Shown: positions 44,377-54,296 of the stretch, piece by piece | Layout of the letters: every line of letters starts with the position of its first letter | Numbering within the stretch: the first letter of the stretch is position 1 | NCBI GenBank assembly: GCA_050875145.1 | Contig: JBNMLH010000016.1 | Coordinates: forward strand, 10,083 to 74,082 | Source of the DNA: CAG-411 sp050875145 | GTDB lineage: Bacteria; Bacillota; Clostridia; Lachnospirales; Lachnospiraceae | Reading direction: 5' to 3' | Length of the DNA stretch: 64,000 bases | Program-made: the position numbers and the translations under genes | The notes under the pieces: generated by a model | Databases searched by the model: none | Told to the model about the DNA's origin: nothing | The model's input: only the letters and a program-made list of their open reading frames with translations

Positions 44377-44961
44377 ATGGAAGTATATATTATCCGGCAT
44401 GGGGAGACCATATGGAATGCAGCAGGAAAGCTGCAGGGATCTATGGATATTGAATTGAATGAAAAGGGTAGAGCCGCAGCAGGGGCGTTGGGAGAACGAT
44501 TAGAAGGAGTCTCTTTTGATCGTATTTATGCCTCTCCATTAATTCGTGCGTATGAAACTGCCTGTCTAATTCGTGGACATCGAAATATTCCAATCATACG
44601 GGATGATAGATTAAAGGAAATTTGTTTTGGTGTAGCAGAAGGGATTCATCATGATGAATGGAGAACAGAGGAAAGTCCATATCATTTCTTTTATACAAAA
44701 CCAGAATGTTATGTACCGCCAAAGCAGGGTGAAAGTTTTCAACAGGTCTGTGATAGAACGAAAGCTTTTTTAGAAGAAGTGGTAGAACCTGCCTGGAAGG
44801 ATACAAAACGAATTATGATTGTGGCACATGGGGCTTTGAACAAAGGATTAATGTGTCATATAGAAAAACATGGAATAGAAAACTATTGGGGAAAAGGATT
44901 GCAGCAGAACTGTGAGGCAACCATTTTTACCTATGACGGAAGCATATGGAAGGAAAAGTAA
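44377..44961 (+). CDS. Histidine phosphatase family protein (phosphoglycerate mutase-like)
   Basis: A 194-residue enzyme: the phospho-acceptor motif IIRHGETIWN at residue ~5, with further conserved Arg in ASPLIRAYETA, Glu in KEICFGVAEG and His in IMIVAHGALNKG. Substrate specificity is not visible; cobalamin-phosphate, sugar-phosphate or phosphoglycerate phosphatases all look alike. I chose the ATG at 44377 (GGAGG 7 bases upstream) over the ATG at 44362. It is 13 bases ahead of the DUF3887 gene, so probably cotranscribed. Confidence 0.9.
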   Translation: MEVYIIRHGETIWNAAGKLQGSMDIELNEKGRAAAGALGERLEGVSFDRIYASPLIRAYETACLIRGHRNIPIIRDDRLKEICFGVAEGIHHDEWRTEESPYHFFYTKPECYVPPKQGESFQQVCDRTKAFLEEVVEPAWKDTKRIMIVAHGALNKGLMCHIEKHGIENYWGKGLQQNCEATIFTYDGSIWKEK

Positions 44962-44974
44962 GGGAAGCGACAAA

Positions 44975-45622
44975 ATGAATCAGAATAGTTATGTAAATGC
45001 AGCAATGAGAAAGATACAATGCAGTGATAAGAAAAAGAGAGAAATAAAACAACAATTACTGCAAGATGTAAAGAATGAAATGGAACAGGGAAAATCCATC
45101 CATGAGGTAATTGGATATTTGGGGACACCGGAACAGATTGCAGAAATGTGGAACAAAAAGGTGTCAGAGGAAGAGAAAAAAAAGTTTAAAAAACAGAGAA
45201 AAATGAAGATTGTTGGAATGATATTGGGAATACTTGCTTGCGCAGGGCTACTTATTTATTTTTTTGTTCCCAAATCTTATCCAATTGAAACACATGGCAT
45301 TTATACAGAGGATCAGGTGGAGAAAAAGGTAAAAAATACGATTTCTATGTTAGATAAAAAAGAGTATCAGAAATTATATGCTTGTGGTACACAGGATATG
45401 CAAAAGGTATTGAATAAAAAAATGCTGGAGGCAGCCAAACATGAAGTTGGAGATAACTGGGGGGAGAGAAAATCCTTTGGAAAAATATATATGGCAGAGA
45501 CAAAACAGAAAGGAAATTTATATGCAGTAACACAGACAACTGTGGAATATGAAAATATATCGGTTACTTATACGATTAGTTTTGATAGTGATTTGAAGTT
45601 GGCGGGATTATACATGAGATAG
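44975..45622 (+). CDS. HAAS/DUF1700-like helical head with DUF3887 extracellular domain
   Basis: A 215-residue single-pass protein. Residues 1-60 form a charged helical domain (NEMEQGKSIHEVIGYLGTPE) of the HAAS/DUF1700 type, often fused to sensor or regulatory membrane proteins. A helix (MILGILACAGLLIYFFV) at about residues 80-96 is followed by an outer ~110-residue DUF3887 domain (ISMLDKKEYQKLYACGTQDM onward). The role is unknown. The ATG at 44975 is preceded by AAGGGAAG. Confidence 0.75.
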   Translation: MNQNSYVNAAMRKIQCSDKKKREIKQQLLQDVKNEMEQGKSIHEVIGYLGTPEQIAEMWNKKVSEEEKKKFKKQRKMKIVGMILGILACAGLLIYFFVPKSYPIETHGIYTEDQVEKKVKNTISMLDKKEYQKLYACGTQDMQKVLNKKMLEAAKHEVGDNWGERKSFGKIYMAETKQKGNLYAVTQTTVEYENISVTYTISFDSDLKLAGLYMR

Positions 45623-45636
45623 TTTTGGATATTAGG

Positions 45637-45665
45637 TTGCATTTTGTCAAAAAGTTAGCTATTCT
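45637..45665 (+). promoter_or_regulatory. Promoter of the amylase-GT operon
   Basis: TTGCAT (45637-45642), 17 bases, TATTCT (45660-45665). Its -35 and spacer start (ttgcattttgtcaaaaa) closely resemble the S8 protease promoter at 49652. Confidence 0.65.
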
Positions 45666-45731
45666 AATGGTGTAACCATATGGAAAATGAATGTATTAAG
45701 ATAGAAATAAAAAGGAAAAGAGGAGAGATTG

Positions 45732-47264
45732 ATGGATAATCGTACCATGATACAATATTTTGAATGGTATTTACCAAGTGATCATACTTTATGGAAAAAG
45801 GTAGCAAAAGAAGCAGCAAATTTAAAGGAAGCGGGAATTACTAGTGTATGGCTTCCACCGGCATATAAAGGTGCTTTAGGTGCCAATGATGTGGGATATG
45901 CAGTATATGATACTTATGACTTGGGGGAGTTTGACCAAAAGGGAAGTATACCTACAAAGTATGGTACAAAGGATGAATATTTACAAGCTATCAAGAGCTT
46001 GCAGGAGCAGGGAATTGAGGTGTTAGCAGATATTGTTTTGGGACACCGTCTGGGAGCAGATGAGAAGGAACGTATTTTTGCTTATGGAAGTGCCAGTGAC
46101 GATAGAAACCGCCAGACCTGTGATAAGAAAAAAGTAACCGTATGGACAAAGTTTACTTTTCCAGGAAGAAACGGAAAGTACTCTGATTTTAAATGGGACT
46201 GGACGAACTTTCATGGAACAGATTATGACGCACATAGTAAAGAAAATGGAATTTTAAAATTTATTGGAAAAGACTGGGATCAGGATGTAGATAGTGAAAA
46301 TGGAAATTTTGACTATTTGATGGGTGTGGATTTGGATATGTCTGACCCAGAGGTGTTAGAGGAACTGGATCGTTGGGGTGAATGGTATTTGAACTTCACT
46401 GGTGTAGATGGTTTCCGAATTGATGCAGTGAAGCATATTGAATTTCATTTCTTCAAGGTTTGGTTGGAAAAACTTAGAAAATCCAGTGGAAAAGAATTAT
46501 TTGCAGTGGGTGAATATTGGAATGCGGAATTGAGCCGTTTACAAAATTATATTGAAAAGTCTGCAAGAGCATTGTCTTTATTCGATGTACCACTTCATTT
46601 TCATATGTTTGATGCATCCAGAAGTAATGGAACGTATGATATGAGAAATTTATTTAAAGATACTTTGGTAGAGGCTGACCCGGAACTTGCAGTAACGTTT
46701 GTTGACAACCATGATACACAATACGGACAGGCATTGGAATCTTGGATATTGGATTGGTTTAAGCCAATGGCATATGCCCTTATTTTGCTTCGTGAAAAAG
46801 GATATCCATGTGTATTTTATGGAGATTACTATGGGGTCACAAATAACAATCTGCCACCAGTAGCGGAATTACCTAAATTGATGGAGTTAAGAAAAAACGT
46901 TGCTTATGGTGAGCAAGTGGATTATTTTGATGATCCATCTATGGTTGGATGGGTTCGATGCGGGGATGAAGAGCATGATTCATCTGGACTTGTTGTGCTT
47001 ATGACGATTGGTGCAGGCGGAACAAAGAAGATGTTTGTAGGAGAAGAAAAGGCTGGAATGGTCTATGAAGATGTAATGGAAAAAGTGGCAGATACAGTTG
47101 TGATTGGCAAAGATGGATACGGCGAATTTCTTGTAAAAGATGGTTCTATGAGTATTTGGATGCCAAATGGAGAAAAGGTAGAAGCGGCTGAATTGGAAGA
47201 ATTGGAAAAGAAAAAGGAGGAAAGCAGGGAAGAAAAAGAGCAGAGAGAGGGTAATGAGGTTTGA
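45732..47264 (+). CDS. Cytoplasmic alpha-amylase, GH13 subfamily 5 type
   Basis: A 510-residue glycoside hydrolase without signal peptide, acting on alpha-1,4-glucans inside the cell. The catalytic triad is Asp231 (GFRIDAVKH), Glu261 (AVGEYW) and Asp328 (FVDNHDT), the same spacing as bacterial liquefying amylases. The N-terminal MIQYFEWYLP is typical of subfamily 5. The C-terminus carries an unusual Glu/Lys-rich tail (from EELEKKKEESREEKEQREGN). AGGAGA lies upstream of the ATG at 45732. The membrane protein gene starts 6 bases after the stop. Confidence 0.93.
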   Translation: MDNRTMIQYFEWYLPSDHTLWKKVAKEAANLKEAGITSVWLPPAYKGALGANDVGYAVYDTYDLGEFDQKGSIPTKYGTKDEYLQAIKSLQEQGIEVLADIVLGHRLGADEKERIFAYGSASDDRNRQTCDKKKVTVWTKFTFPGRNGKYSDFKWDWTNFHGTDYDAHSKENGILKFIGKDWDQDVDSENGNFDYLMGVDLDMSDPEVLEELDRWGEWYLNFTGVDGFRIDAVKHIEFHFFKVWLEKLRKSSGKELFAVGEYWNAELSRLQNYIEKSARALSLFDVPLHFHMFDASRSNGTYDMRNLFKDTLVEADPELAVTFVDNHDTQYGQALESWILDWFKPMAYALILLREKGYPCVFYGDYYGVTNNNLPPVAELPKLMELRKNVAYGEQVDYFDDPSMVGWVRCGDEEHDSSGLVVLMTIGAGGTKKMFVGEEKAGMVYEDVMEKVADTVVIGKDGYGEFLVKDGSMSIWMPNGEKVEAAELEELEKKKEESREEKEQREGNEV

Positions 47265-47269
47265 GTAGA

Positions 47270-49579
47270 ATGAAAAGTAAATATGGAAAGATGCAAAAGT
47301 TAATTTTTTCTATTTGTACGGGACTTTTTGCTTTTTTAACTTTTGTATTGTTATTGATCGTAATTGGCTCTTTTTCTACATTTACGGAGCGTATGCTTTC
47401 GGACGGGGTATTGCGGACCTTGGTTAGTGTAACCATAGCAATGTATATTGTTGGCTTTTTCATAATACAGTTAATAATTTTGAATAGTCAGAACAAACGC
47501 CTAAGAACAGGAAACAGAGTGTTCTTGTTCTTAGGCATTCTTGTGTTACAGTATATATTTTTAACAAAATTGGGAAAATTGGATTTAACAACGGATTCTT
47601 TTCGAGTTATAGATATGGCGGCAGAAATGGTAAATAGCAAACAACCATTGATAAAAAATGCAGCTACAGATACAGTGATAGATGCGTATTTTTCTAAATA
47701 TGGAAACAATCACTTTATTGTTTTGTTTTTCTATTTTTTCTTTAAGATTGATAAGTGGTTTGGTGGTACGGATTTCCCTTTCTGGGCAAGAATTTTAAAT
47801 TTAGTGTTTATAGATTTAGGAATTGTACTCACATATAAGCTTGCAAAAAAAATAGTAGGACAGAAATATGGAGATTTGGTTTTAGGTTTTGCTTTTTTGT
47901 GTTCGAATACTTATGTTTGGTTGTTTTGGACATATACGAATACAATTAGTGTGCCATTTACTATGGGAGTATTGTTGCTTTCCTTTTTATGGGGAAAAGA
48001 AGAAAAACGATGGAAACAGGTTATGCTGGCAATAGCAATGGGCATTTTGTCGGCATTTGGCTATCGAATAAGACCGACCGTAATTATTACGGTGATTGCA
48101 TTGTGTATCTGGCATGTTTTCTTTACGGATAAAGAGGAAGGAAAAGAAAAGGCTAAAAAAATTGGTGTCTGGCTGGGACTTTTTTTGAGCTTTTTTGTAA
48201 TTTGCACTGCTGGATTGGGACAATTTACAAAACAGTATTTAGAGGATAAAGAATGTAAAGGAGAGTTCCCGATCACACATTGGATTATGTTAGGGCTTTC
48301 GGATGATGGAAGATACAATTTTGATGATGTGGATTATACAACCGCGTATGCGACCAAAGAGGAAAAACAGAAGGCGAACATAAAAGAAATTAAACGAAGA
48401 ATTAAAAGTCGAGATGTAAAAGAGACACTTATATGGGCTGGCGGAAAGTTGTATACAGTATTTGGAGATGGCACCGATCAATATACACAGCAAAACACGT
48501 ATCAGGAAAATCAAACGAGACAGACGGAATATGTATATGGAAGAAAAAATACATTATTTAAAATGTATTGTAGAGTATTCCGATTGTTAGAGATTTTTCT
48601 TGTTTTTGTCGGCATTGTGGAGACAATACGAAAAAAGGAGAAAAAATGGTTTTTATATCAGCTTAATTATTTAGGTGCGATGCTATTTTTCCTGATTTGG
48701 GAGGCAAATAAAAAGTATAGTATATCTTTTGATGGCATTTTATTTCTTTTGTCAGCGCAGGGAATTTTATATATAGAGCAGTTTTTCCATCGTCTGAAAG
48801 GAAAAGTTACTGGCTGTGAGAAAACGGATAAAAATAAAAGTACAATAGATATGCTAGTGAAAAGGACTAAAGCAGGAAGAAATTTAATAGAATATGGAAC
48901 TGCCATCTTTTTTGTTGTAACTTTTTTGATGACTACTGTAGTTTGTTTTTATGGAAAACAGGGATTTGTAAAAAATACTTATGAAATGGAAAAAAAGGCA
49001 GTGGCAATCCGATCTGGAAAGTGTGACGGTATTAATAAGTTGGAGCCGGATTATACAGAACTAGAGCAGAATATTGAGACTCGATTAACATTTGGAAAAA
49101 TATTATTTCGAACAATAGAGCCTTGTGAGAAGGGAAAGGGCAGCGGGTATTATACGATTCAAATCATTGATGAGCAAAAACATGTATTAGTAGAAAAGAA
49201 GATTGAACCAGATTCGGATGAACTAGGAGAAAAAGGAGTTACCATTTCCTTCCCTAAGATTGTAACGCCAGATGATAATGTGCATAAATATAAACTTAAA
49301 ATCAGACGTTCCAGCAAGGAAACGGATTTCCTTGACTTTAAAATTTACTGTTATCAGGCGGTTGATCGGTATCGTAGTGGAGATTTGTCTGTAGATGGAA
49401 AGACAGAGGGAATGAGAGATTTGGCTTTAACTGCCTATCAAAGAGAAATGGAAGCAGAAATTTCAGAAGGTGCCTATCATCGAATCTTTTTGTTTGCAGA
49501 TGGAATCGTTATCATATGTGCGTGTGTATGTGCTTGGAACACATATCGGACAAAAAAAGAACTTTTAAAGGTTTCATAG
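47270..49579 (+). CDS. GT-C-type polytopic membrane protein (glycosyltransferase 39-like)
   Basis: A 769-residue protein with about 12-13 hydrophobic helices in two blocks and a ~170-residue soluble, beta-rich C-terminal domain before a last helix. The first outer loop contains DLTTDSFRVIDMAAEMVNSK, with an acidic motif in the place of the GT-C catalytic Asp, and NNHFIVLFFYFFFK follows as in PMT/GT39 enzymes. I infer a lipid-linked sugar transferase of the envelope; no sequence motif names the substrate. Start: ATG 47270 with GAGG 10 bases upstream, or a TTG at 47261 overlapping the amylase stop. Confidence 0.7.
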   Translation: MKSKYGKMQKLIFSICTGLFAFLTFVLLLIVIGSFSTFTERMLSDGVLRTLVSVTIAMYIVGFFIIQLIILNSQNKRLRTGNRVFLFLGILVLQYIFLTKLGKLDLTTDSFRVIDMAAEMVNSKQPLIKNAATDTVIDAYFSKYGNNHFIVLFFYFFFKIDKWFGGTDFPFWARILNLVFIDLGIVLTYKLAKKIVGQKYGDLVLGFAFLCSNTYVWLFWTYTNTISVPFTMGVLLLSFLWGKEEKRWKQVMLAIAMGILSAFGYRIRPTVIITVIALCIWHVFFTDKEEGKEKAKKIGVWLGLFLSFFVICTAGLGQFTKQYLEDKECKGEFPITHWIMLGLSDDGRYNFDDVDYTTAYATKEEKQKANIKEIKRRIKSRDVKETLIWAGGKLYTVFGDGTDQYTQQNTYQENQTRQTEYVYGRKNTLFKMYCRVFRLLEIFLVFVGIVETIRKKEKKWFLYQLNYLGAMLFFLIWEANKKYSISFDGILFLLSAQGILYIEQFFHRLKGKVTGCEKTDKNKSTIDMLVKRTKAGRNLIEYGTAIFFVVTFLMTTVVCFYGKQGFVKNTYEMEKKAVAIRSGKCDGINKLEPDYTELEQNIETRLTFGKILFRTIEPCEKGKGSGYYTIQIIDEQKHVLVEKKIEPDSDELGEKGVTISFPKIVTPDDNVHKYKLKIRRSSKETDFLDFKIYCYQAVDRYRSGDLSVDGKTEGMRDLALTAYQREMEAEISEGAYHRIFLFADGIVIICACVCAWNTYRTKKELLKVS

Positions 49580-49651
49580 GTATAATTGTTGGAAAAGAAT
49601 ATTAAAAAAAAGAATTTGGTAAATATAGGTGAGAAGGACGAAATTTTAAAA

Positions 49652-49680
49652 TTGCATTTGTGTCAAAAATGTGTTAAACT
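49652..49680 (+). promoter_or_regulatory. Promoter of the S8 protease gene
   Basis: TTGCAT (49652-49657), 17 bases, TAAACT (49675-49680), about 55 bases before the ATG at 49736. Confidence 0.65.
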
Positions 49681-49735
49681 GACCTTGTTTCCTATTATTT
49701 AAAGTTTTATGCACAAATTTGAAAGGAGAGAGGGA

Positions 49736-52700
49736 ATGAAACGATTTACAAAGAGTACATTGTCTTTGGCTATGGCAGTCGCATTAGGAGTAAGTGGCAT
49801 GCCAGCATTGGGAGTAGATATGGCTATGGTATCCCAAGCAGCCCAAAAGGCAGAAAAGCAAAATGCAAAGGAAAAAGACGGACATAACTTATTGGGAGAA
49901 GATTTGACCAAGCAGAAAGAAAGTAAGTATGAAGATGGTCAAGCGATTGTTATGTACCGTAATACCACTGCTAATGTAAAGAAGTTCTCAAATGGAGCAG
50001 CTTTTGGTGAGGGCATTAAAGTGGAGAGCAGTTGTACCTTTGCGGATAACAAAGAGCAGAAGAATGGAAAAGTTAACACAAAAAAGTTCACAGGAAAAGG
50101 TGGTTATACGGTATCTTTGGTTAGTTCCACAAGATATTCTACGAATCAATTGATTGAGAAATTAAAGAAAGATTCGGAAGTATTATATGCACAGCCTAAT
50201 TATGTATGTAAAGCGGACAATACCGCAGATTTTACATCTTATCAATGGGCATTAGATAATCAGGGACAGAATAATGGTACCAAAGGTGTCGATGTTGGGA
50301 TAAAGGGTGTAGATACCAGCAAATATACATCCGATGAAAAAGTAATTGCAATTATAGATACGGGTGTAGACTATACCCATGATGATTTAAAGAATGTAAT
50401 ATGGAATAATCCGTATACAAGTGAATTAAAGGGAAAACATGGTTATGATTTTGCAAATGGAGATGCTGATCCATTAGATGATAATGGACATGGAAGCCAT
50501 TGTGCAGGTATTATTGCTGGGGATAGTACAGACCAAAGTGGTATCAGCGGTGTTGCTGCTGGAAATGTAAAAATTATGGCGTTGAAGTTCCTAGATGGAG
50601 ATGGATATGGAGATACCTATAGTGCAATTAGCGCGTATAATTACATATATACAGCACAATCTCTTGGAACGAATGTAGTTGCAGTCAATAATTCATGGGG
50701 CGGCGAGATTGATTATACTTATGGAGATTCTGTTTTAGAAGAAGTTATTAATCTTGTAGGTAAAAACGGAGCTGTTTCTGTATGTGCGGCCTCAAATGAC
50801 GGAACCGATAATGATGAAAATCAAAATATCAGTCCTGCATGTTTAAACAGTGATTATATTATTTCTGTGGCAGCAGCAAATGAGAGAGGAGAATTGGCAA
50901 GCTTTTCAAATTATGGAGCTAAATCTGTTGATATAGCAGCACCAGGAGCAGATATTTTATCATCTGTTTCTTATGATAATTTTGAACCTGCCTTATATAA
51001 GGAAACAGATAAGTATTGTAGCTATTACTTAGACTTTTCTCAAAAATTGAAGGAATGTCAGAAGGAAGAACTGGAAAGCGTTGATGTTTCTGATAACAGT
51101 ATAGTTAATTATGCATTAGAAAATGATGGAGATGCAAACGTATCTGTAGAAGTATCAGATAAAGAGTATGTCAGTGCTGTAAATGGAAATAAGAATTCGC
51201 TGAAATGGAGCATAAAGAATGCAAAGGCGGGAGAGGTATATAGCATTTATATTCCATATGAAAGAGAAGAATCTTCTACACCATATCATCAGACATTCCA
51301 TTTGCGTTCAGATACACCGGTTGCAGATCAGGAAAAAATGATTAATGATTGGACTTATATGCCATCTACGATGAATATTTATGATTCAAAAGTTACGACA
51401 GGTGGGGCAATATCGGATGAGAATCTTGGTTACATTATTTTAAATGGAGACGCAAATTATTGGTCACAGGTAGAATATACGAGGGAAAATAAAATTACAA
51501 AAAGAACAGCAGGTCGTTATGTATATGAGTTTTCTGTAGAAGTTTCTGATAATGGAGACTTTACATTCTATATTGATGAGGTTGGATTTAGTAAACCAGA
51601 TATAAAAGAAGAAAGTTTTGGAAAATATGCATATTATAACGGAACTTCTATGGCAGCACCGTATGTAACAGGTAGTATTGCAGTGGCAAAGAGTTTGTAT
51701 CCGAAGGATAGTGCATGGGAAACAAAGGAACGTATTGTAAATAGTGCAAAACAGGTAGATGCGTTGAAGGGAAAAGTTGCATCGAATGGTATGGTTGATT
51801 TGAGCAATCTGGAAAATCCAAGACCGGCTGTTTCAGGTGCAAGTGTTACCGCAGATGGGGTAGCTACTGTGGAAGGTAAATTCTTTGGTTCTAATCCTTC
51901 TGTTACTGTAAATGGAGAACAGGTTGCACTTGTTAGCAAGAGTGATGATAAAGTATCCTTTAAAGTTAAGAAAAATAGTTTGTTAAATATTAAAATCAGT
52001 ACGGATAAAGGTTCCGTGGAGGAGAAGTTTTTCTTTACAGAAGGAAAGGAAAGTGACAAGGTTGCATATGCAGTAAATCGTGGTAGTGCAGTAGAGGCTG
52101 TATCAGATGGTGACAATCTGTATCTTGTTGGTGAAGATGGAAGTCTTATTAAATATGCAGTAGGTGAGAAAACAAGTTATATAGATACCTCTGAGGATTC
52201 AGGAATTACACTTCCAATGCTTACAGAAAATTTATGCGTAGAACAATTTGATGTGACAGAAATTTTTGGTGAAGATAAGAAAACTGCTGTAAATTATGAA
52301 TTAACCGCAGCATCACAGCCAGTAAGTTGTGGAAAAGAAATTTATACGATAGCAGAATTGGATTTGGGATTTGCAATGGATAAGGCACTTGTACATTTTA
52401 GTGAGAAAAAAGGTACATGGGAAAAGGTTGCAGCCCTTCCAAAAGAACTTAAGAGCGTGAAAGGAGCTGCACTTGCTGTATATAAAAATAATTTGTATTT
52501 GATTGGCGGATATGATGTAAATAAAGAGCAGACCTTATCTGATGTATATTGCTATGATTTATCTAAAAAAGAATGGAACAAGGTTGCAAATCTTCCGGAA
52601 GGAAAATTTAATGCACAGGCAGTACAGACGAATGGGAAATTGCTTGTAACACTTGGAGGAACTGGAGATAAAGCTACTAAGGGCAGCAACAAGACCTTTA

Positions 52701-53974
52701 TTTTCGATGGCACGAATTGGACACAGGCTGCAGAACTTCCTGTCATTTATGGCGAAGATGCAGAGCAGGCACAAATCGAGTATGCAGATACATTAGTGAA
52801 CGATGAAAATACAATTGTAAGCACTGGTGAGAAAACGGCATATCGAGTATTAAACTACTATAAGGCAGCAGTAGGTGTAACAGATGCAGGTGTTATTTTT
52901 GCAGGATTAAAGGCGGAAGGTCTTGGAAATACATTTACTTATGATGTATCTGCGAATACATATACAAGTGCAAACATTTGCTATACATCATTAAATACAG
53001 AAGATGATGTGACAGGAGCAACGGTAGGTGATAAGTTCTATGTAGTTAGTGGTCAGACCTGGGAGTTGGATCTTGAGGACTTATTCTCTAAACTGCAAAC
53101 AAATAAGGTTGAAAAGAAAGAACAGGAACAAACTGCACAAACAATAGGTGACTTGGGTGATGAGGAGCAATACATTTATTTGGTTTCTGGCATTGATGTA
53201 GTTAATACACCAATAAAAGTAAAACAGGAAAAAACTTATGAAGAAGGTTATATTAGTGGTGCAGGAAACTATACACTTGGTGAAAATGCAACAGTAAAAG
53301 CGATTCCATATGAAGGTTATTTTGTAAAAGCACTTTATGTAGATGGACAGAAAGTAGAAAATGGTTATACATTCCCAGTTACGGAGAAAGGTGCAGTTGT
53401 AAAAGCAGAATTTGGAAAGTATGTAGCTGCGGTTATGTTAAATGAACAGGCAGAAGTAAGTGCAGGCGGTACTCTTAAGATGATGCCTTATATTATGCCA
53501 ATGGATGCGGATGATTTGACATTAGTATGGAAATCAAGCGATGAAAGTATTGCGACAGTAGATAAAAATGGTGTTGTAAAAGCTGCTGAGGATGCGGAAG
53601 GAAAGACTGTAGAAATTACCGCTACTGCGGCAGATCAAAATAAGGTTACTGCTACATGTCTGGTTACGATTACAAAGAAACAGGGAAATAAACCATCGGA
53701 TACAAAGAAGGTAGCAGTGAAAAAGATTAAACTTTCTGCAACAAAGAAAACTGTAAAAGCAGGAAAATCTTTGAAGATTAAAGCTACTATAACACCTGTA
53801 AAGGCAACAAATAAAAAGCTTACATGGAAATCAAGTAAGAAGAAATATGCAACAGTAAATAGTAAAGGTGTTGTAAAGGCTAAGAAAGCTGGAAAAGGAC
53901 ATACGGTAAAAATTACAGCTACTTCTGTAAGCAATCCAAAAGTAAAAGGAACGATTAAAATAAAAATCAAATAG
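49736..53974 (+). CDS. Giant secreted subtilisin-like S8 protease with kelch and BIG2 domains
   Basis: A 1412-residue secreted protease. In order: signal peptide, propeptide (to ~residue 150), catalytic domain with Asp208 (IIDTGVDYTHDD), His252 (DDNGHGSHCAG) and Ser638 (NGTSMAAPYVTG), kelch-like repeats (~residues 920-1120: LYLIGGYDV, VYCYDLSKKEWNKVANLPEG), and two BIG2 domains (from ~1235 and ~1330) ending KGTIKIKIK. His-Ser spacing is 386 residues against ~157 in subtilisin, so a ~220-residue beta-rich domain is inserted before the Ser. I chose the ATG at 49736 (AAAGGAG 7 bases upstream). It is probably wall-bound through the cationic C-terminus. Confidence 0.93.
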   Translation: MKRFTKSTLSLAMAVALGVSGMPALGVDMAMVSQAAQKAEKQNAKEKDGHNLLGEDLTKQKESKYEDGQAIVMYRNTTANVKKFSNGAAFGEGIKVESSCTFADNKEQKNGKVNTKKFTGKGGYTVSLVSSTRYSTNQLIEKLKKDSEVLYAQPNYVCKADNTADFTSYQWALDNQGQNNGTKGVDVGIKGVDTSKYTSDEKVIAIIDTGVDYTHDDLKNVIWNNPYTSELKGKHGYDFANGDADPLDDNGHGSHCAGIIAGDSTDQSGISGVAAGNVKIMALKFLDGDGYGDTYSAISAYNYIYTAQSLGTNVVAVNNSWGGEIDYTYGDSVLEEVINLVGKNGAVSVCAASNDGTDNDENQNISPACLNSDYIISVAAANERGELASFSNYGAKSVDIAAPGADILSSVSYDNFEPALYKETDKYCSYYLDFSQKLKECQKEELESVDVSDNSIVNYALENDGDANVSVEVSDKEYVSAVNGNKNSLKWSIKNAKAGEVYSIYIPYEREESSTPYHQTFHLRSDTPVADQEKMINDWTYMPSTMNIYDSKVTTGGAISDENLGYIILNGDANYWSQVEYTRENKITKRTAGRYVYEFSVEVSDNGDFTFYIDEVGFSKPDIKEESFGKYAYYNGTSMAAPYVTGSIAVAKSLYPKDSAWETKERIVNSAKQVDALKGKVASNGMVDLSNLENPRPAVSGASVTADGVATVEGKFFGSNPSVTVNGEQVALVSKSDDKVSFKVKKNSLLNIKISTDKGSVEEKFFFTEGKESDKVAYAVNRGSAVEAVSDGDNLYLVGEDGSLIKYAVGEKTSYIDTSEDSGITLPMLTENLCVEQFDVTEIFGEDKKTAVNYELTAASQPVSCGKEIYTIAELDLGFAMDKALVHFSEKKGTWEKVAALPKELKSVKGAALAVYKNNLYLIGGYDVNKEQTLSDVYCYDLSKKEWNKVANLPEGKFNAQAVQTNGKLLVTLGGTGDKATKGSNKTFIFDGTNWTQAAELPVIYGEDAEQAQIEYADTLVNDENTIVSTGEKTAYRVLNYYKAAVGVTDAGVIFAGLKAEGLGNTFTYDVSANTYTSANICYTSLNTEDDVTGATVGDKFYVVSGQTWELDLEDLFSKLQTNKVEKKEQEQTAQTIGDLGDEEQYIYLVSGIDVVNTPIKVKQEKTYEEGYISGAGNYTLGENATVKAIPYEGYFVKALYVDGQKVENGYTFPVTEKGAVVKAEFGKYVAAVMLNEQAEVSAGGTLKMMPYIMPMDADDLTLVWKSSDESIATVDKNGVVKAAEDAEGKTVEITATAADQNKVTATCLVTITKKQGNKPSDTKKVAVKKIKLSATKKTVKAGKSLKIKATITPVKATNKKLTWKSSKKKYATVNSKGVVKAKKAGKGHTVKITATSVSNPKVKGTIKIKIK

Positions 53975-54008
53975 TGACTTTTCAGATATTGGTAAAAGTG
54001 TATTGGAT

Positions 54009-54040
54009 AAAGGGCCTGCATTTATGTAGGCTCTTTATCA
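54009..54040 (+). terminator. Terminator-like hairpin after the protease
   Basis: aaagggcctgca pairs with tgtaggctcttt (12 bp, two G-U pairs); the T tract is poor. Confidence 0.6.
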
Positions 54041-54122
54041 TTAACAAAAGGCTTATTTTGATAAGAAGAAATACTTGAAAAAAGCCTATGTAAAAGTTTA
54101 TGAAAAAAAATGAAAAAAAAGC

Positions 54123-54151
54123 TTGCAAAATGAATCTACTTCGTATATAAT
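54123..54151 (+). promoter_or_regulatory. Promoter of tRNA-Gln
   Basis: TTGCAA (54123-54128), 17 bases, TATAAT (54146-54151), 36 bases before the tRNA. Confidence 0.75.
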
Positions 54152-54186
54152 AATCATTGTTGCTGATGGCAACAGAAATTAAATAT

Positions 54187-54258
54187 TGGGATATCGCCAA
54201 GCGGTAAGGCACTGGATTCTGATTCCAGCATCCGGGGGTTCGAATCCCTCTATCCCAG
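54187..54258 (+). tRNA. tRNA-Gln (anticodon CTG)
   Basis: A 72-base cloverleaf: acceptor tgggata/tatccca, D stem gcc/ggc, anticodon stem ctgga/tccag with loop ttctgat (anticodon CTG, reading CAG), T arm ggggg-ttcgaat-ccctc, discriminator G. The CCA end is not encoded. It is flanked by its own promoter and terminator. Confidence 0.95.
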
Positions 54259-54266
54259 TTGTAGAG

Positions 54267-54296
54267 AGTGTTACACAGTGTGTGTAACACTTTTTT
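54267..54296 (+). terminator. Terminator of tRNA-Gln
   Basis: agtgttacac/gtgtaacact stem followed by TTTTTT. Confidence 0.88.

Noticed and set aside
51634..52116. 160-codon minus-strand frame opposite the S8 protease
   Set aside because: Shadow frame within a continuous, domain-supported gene.
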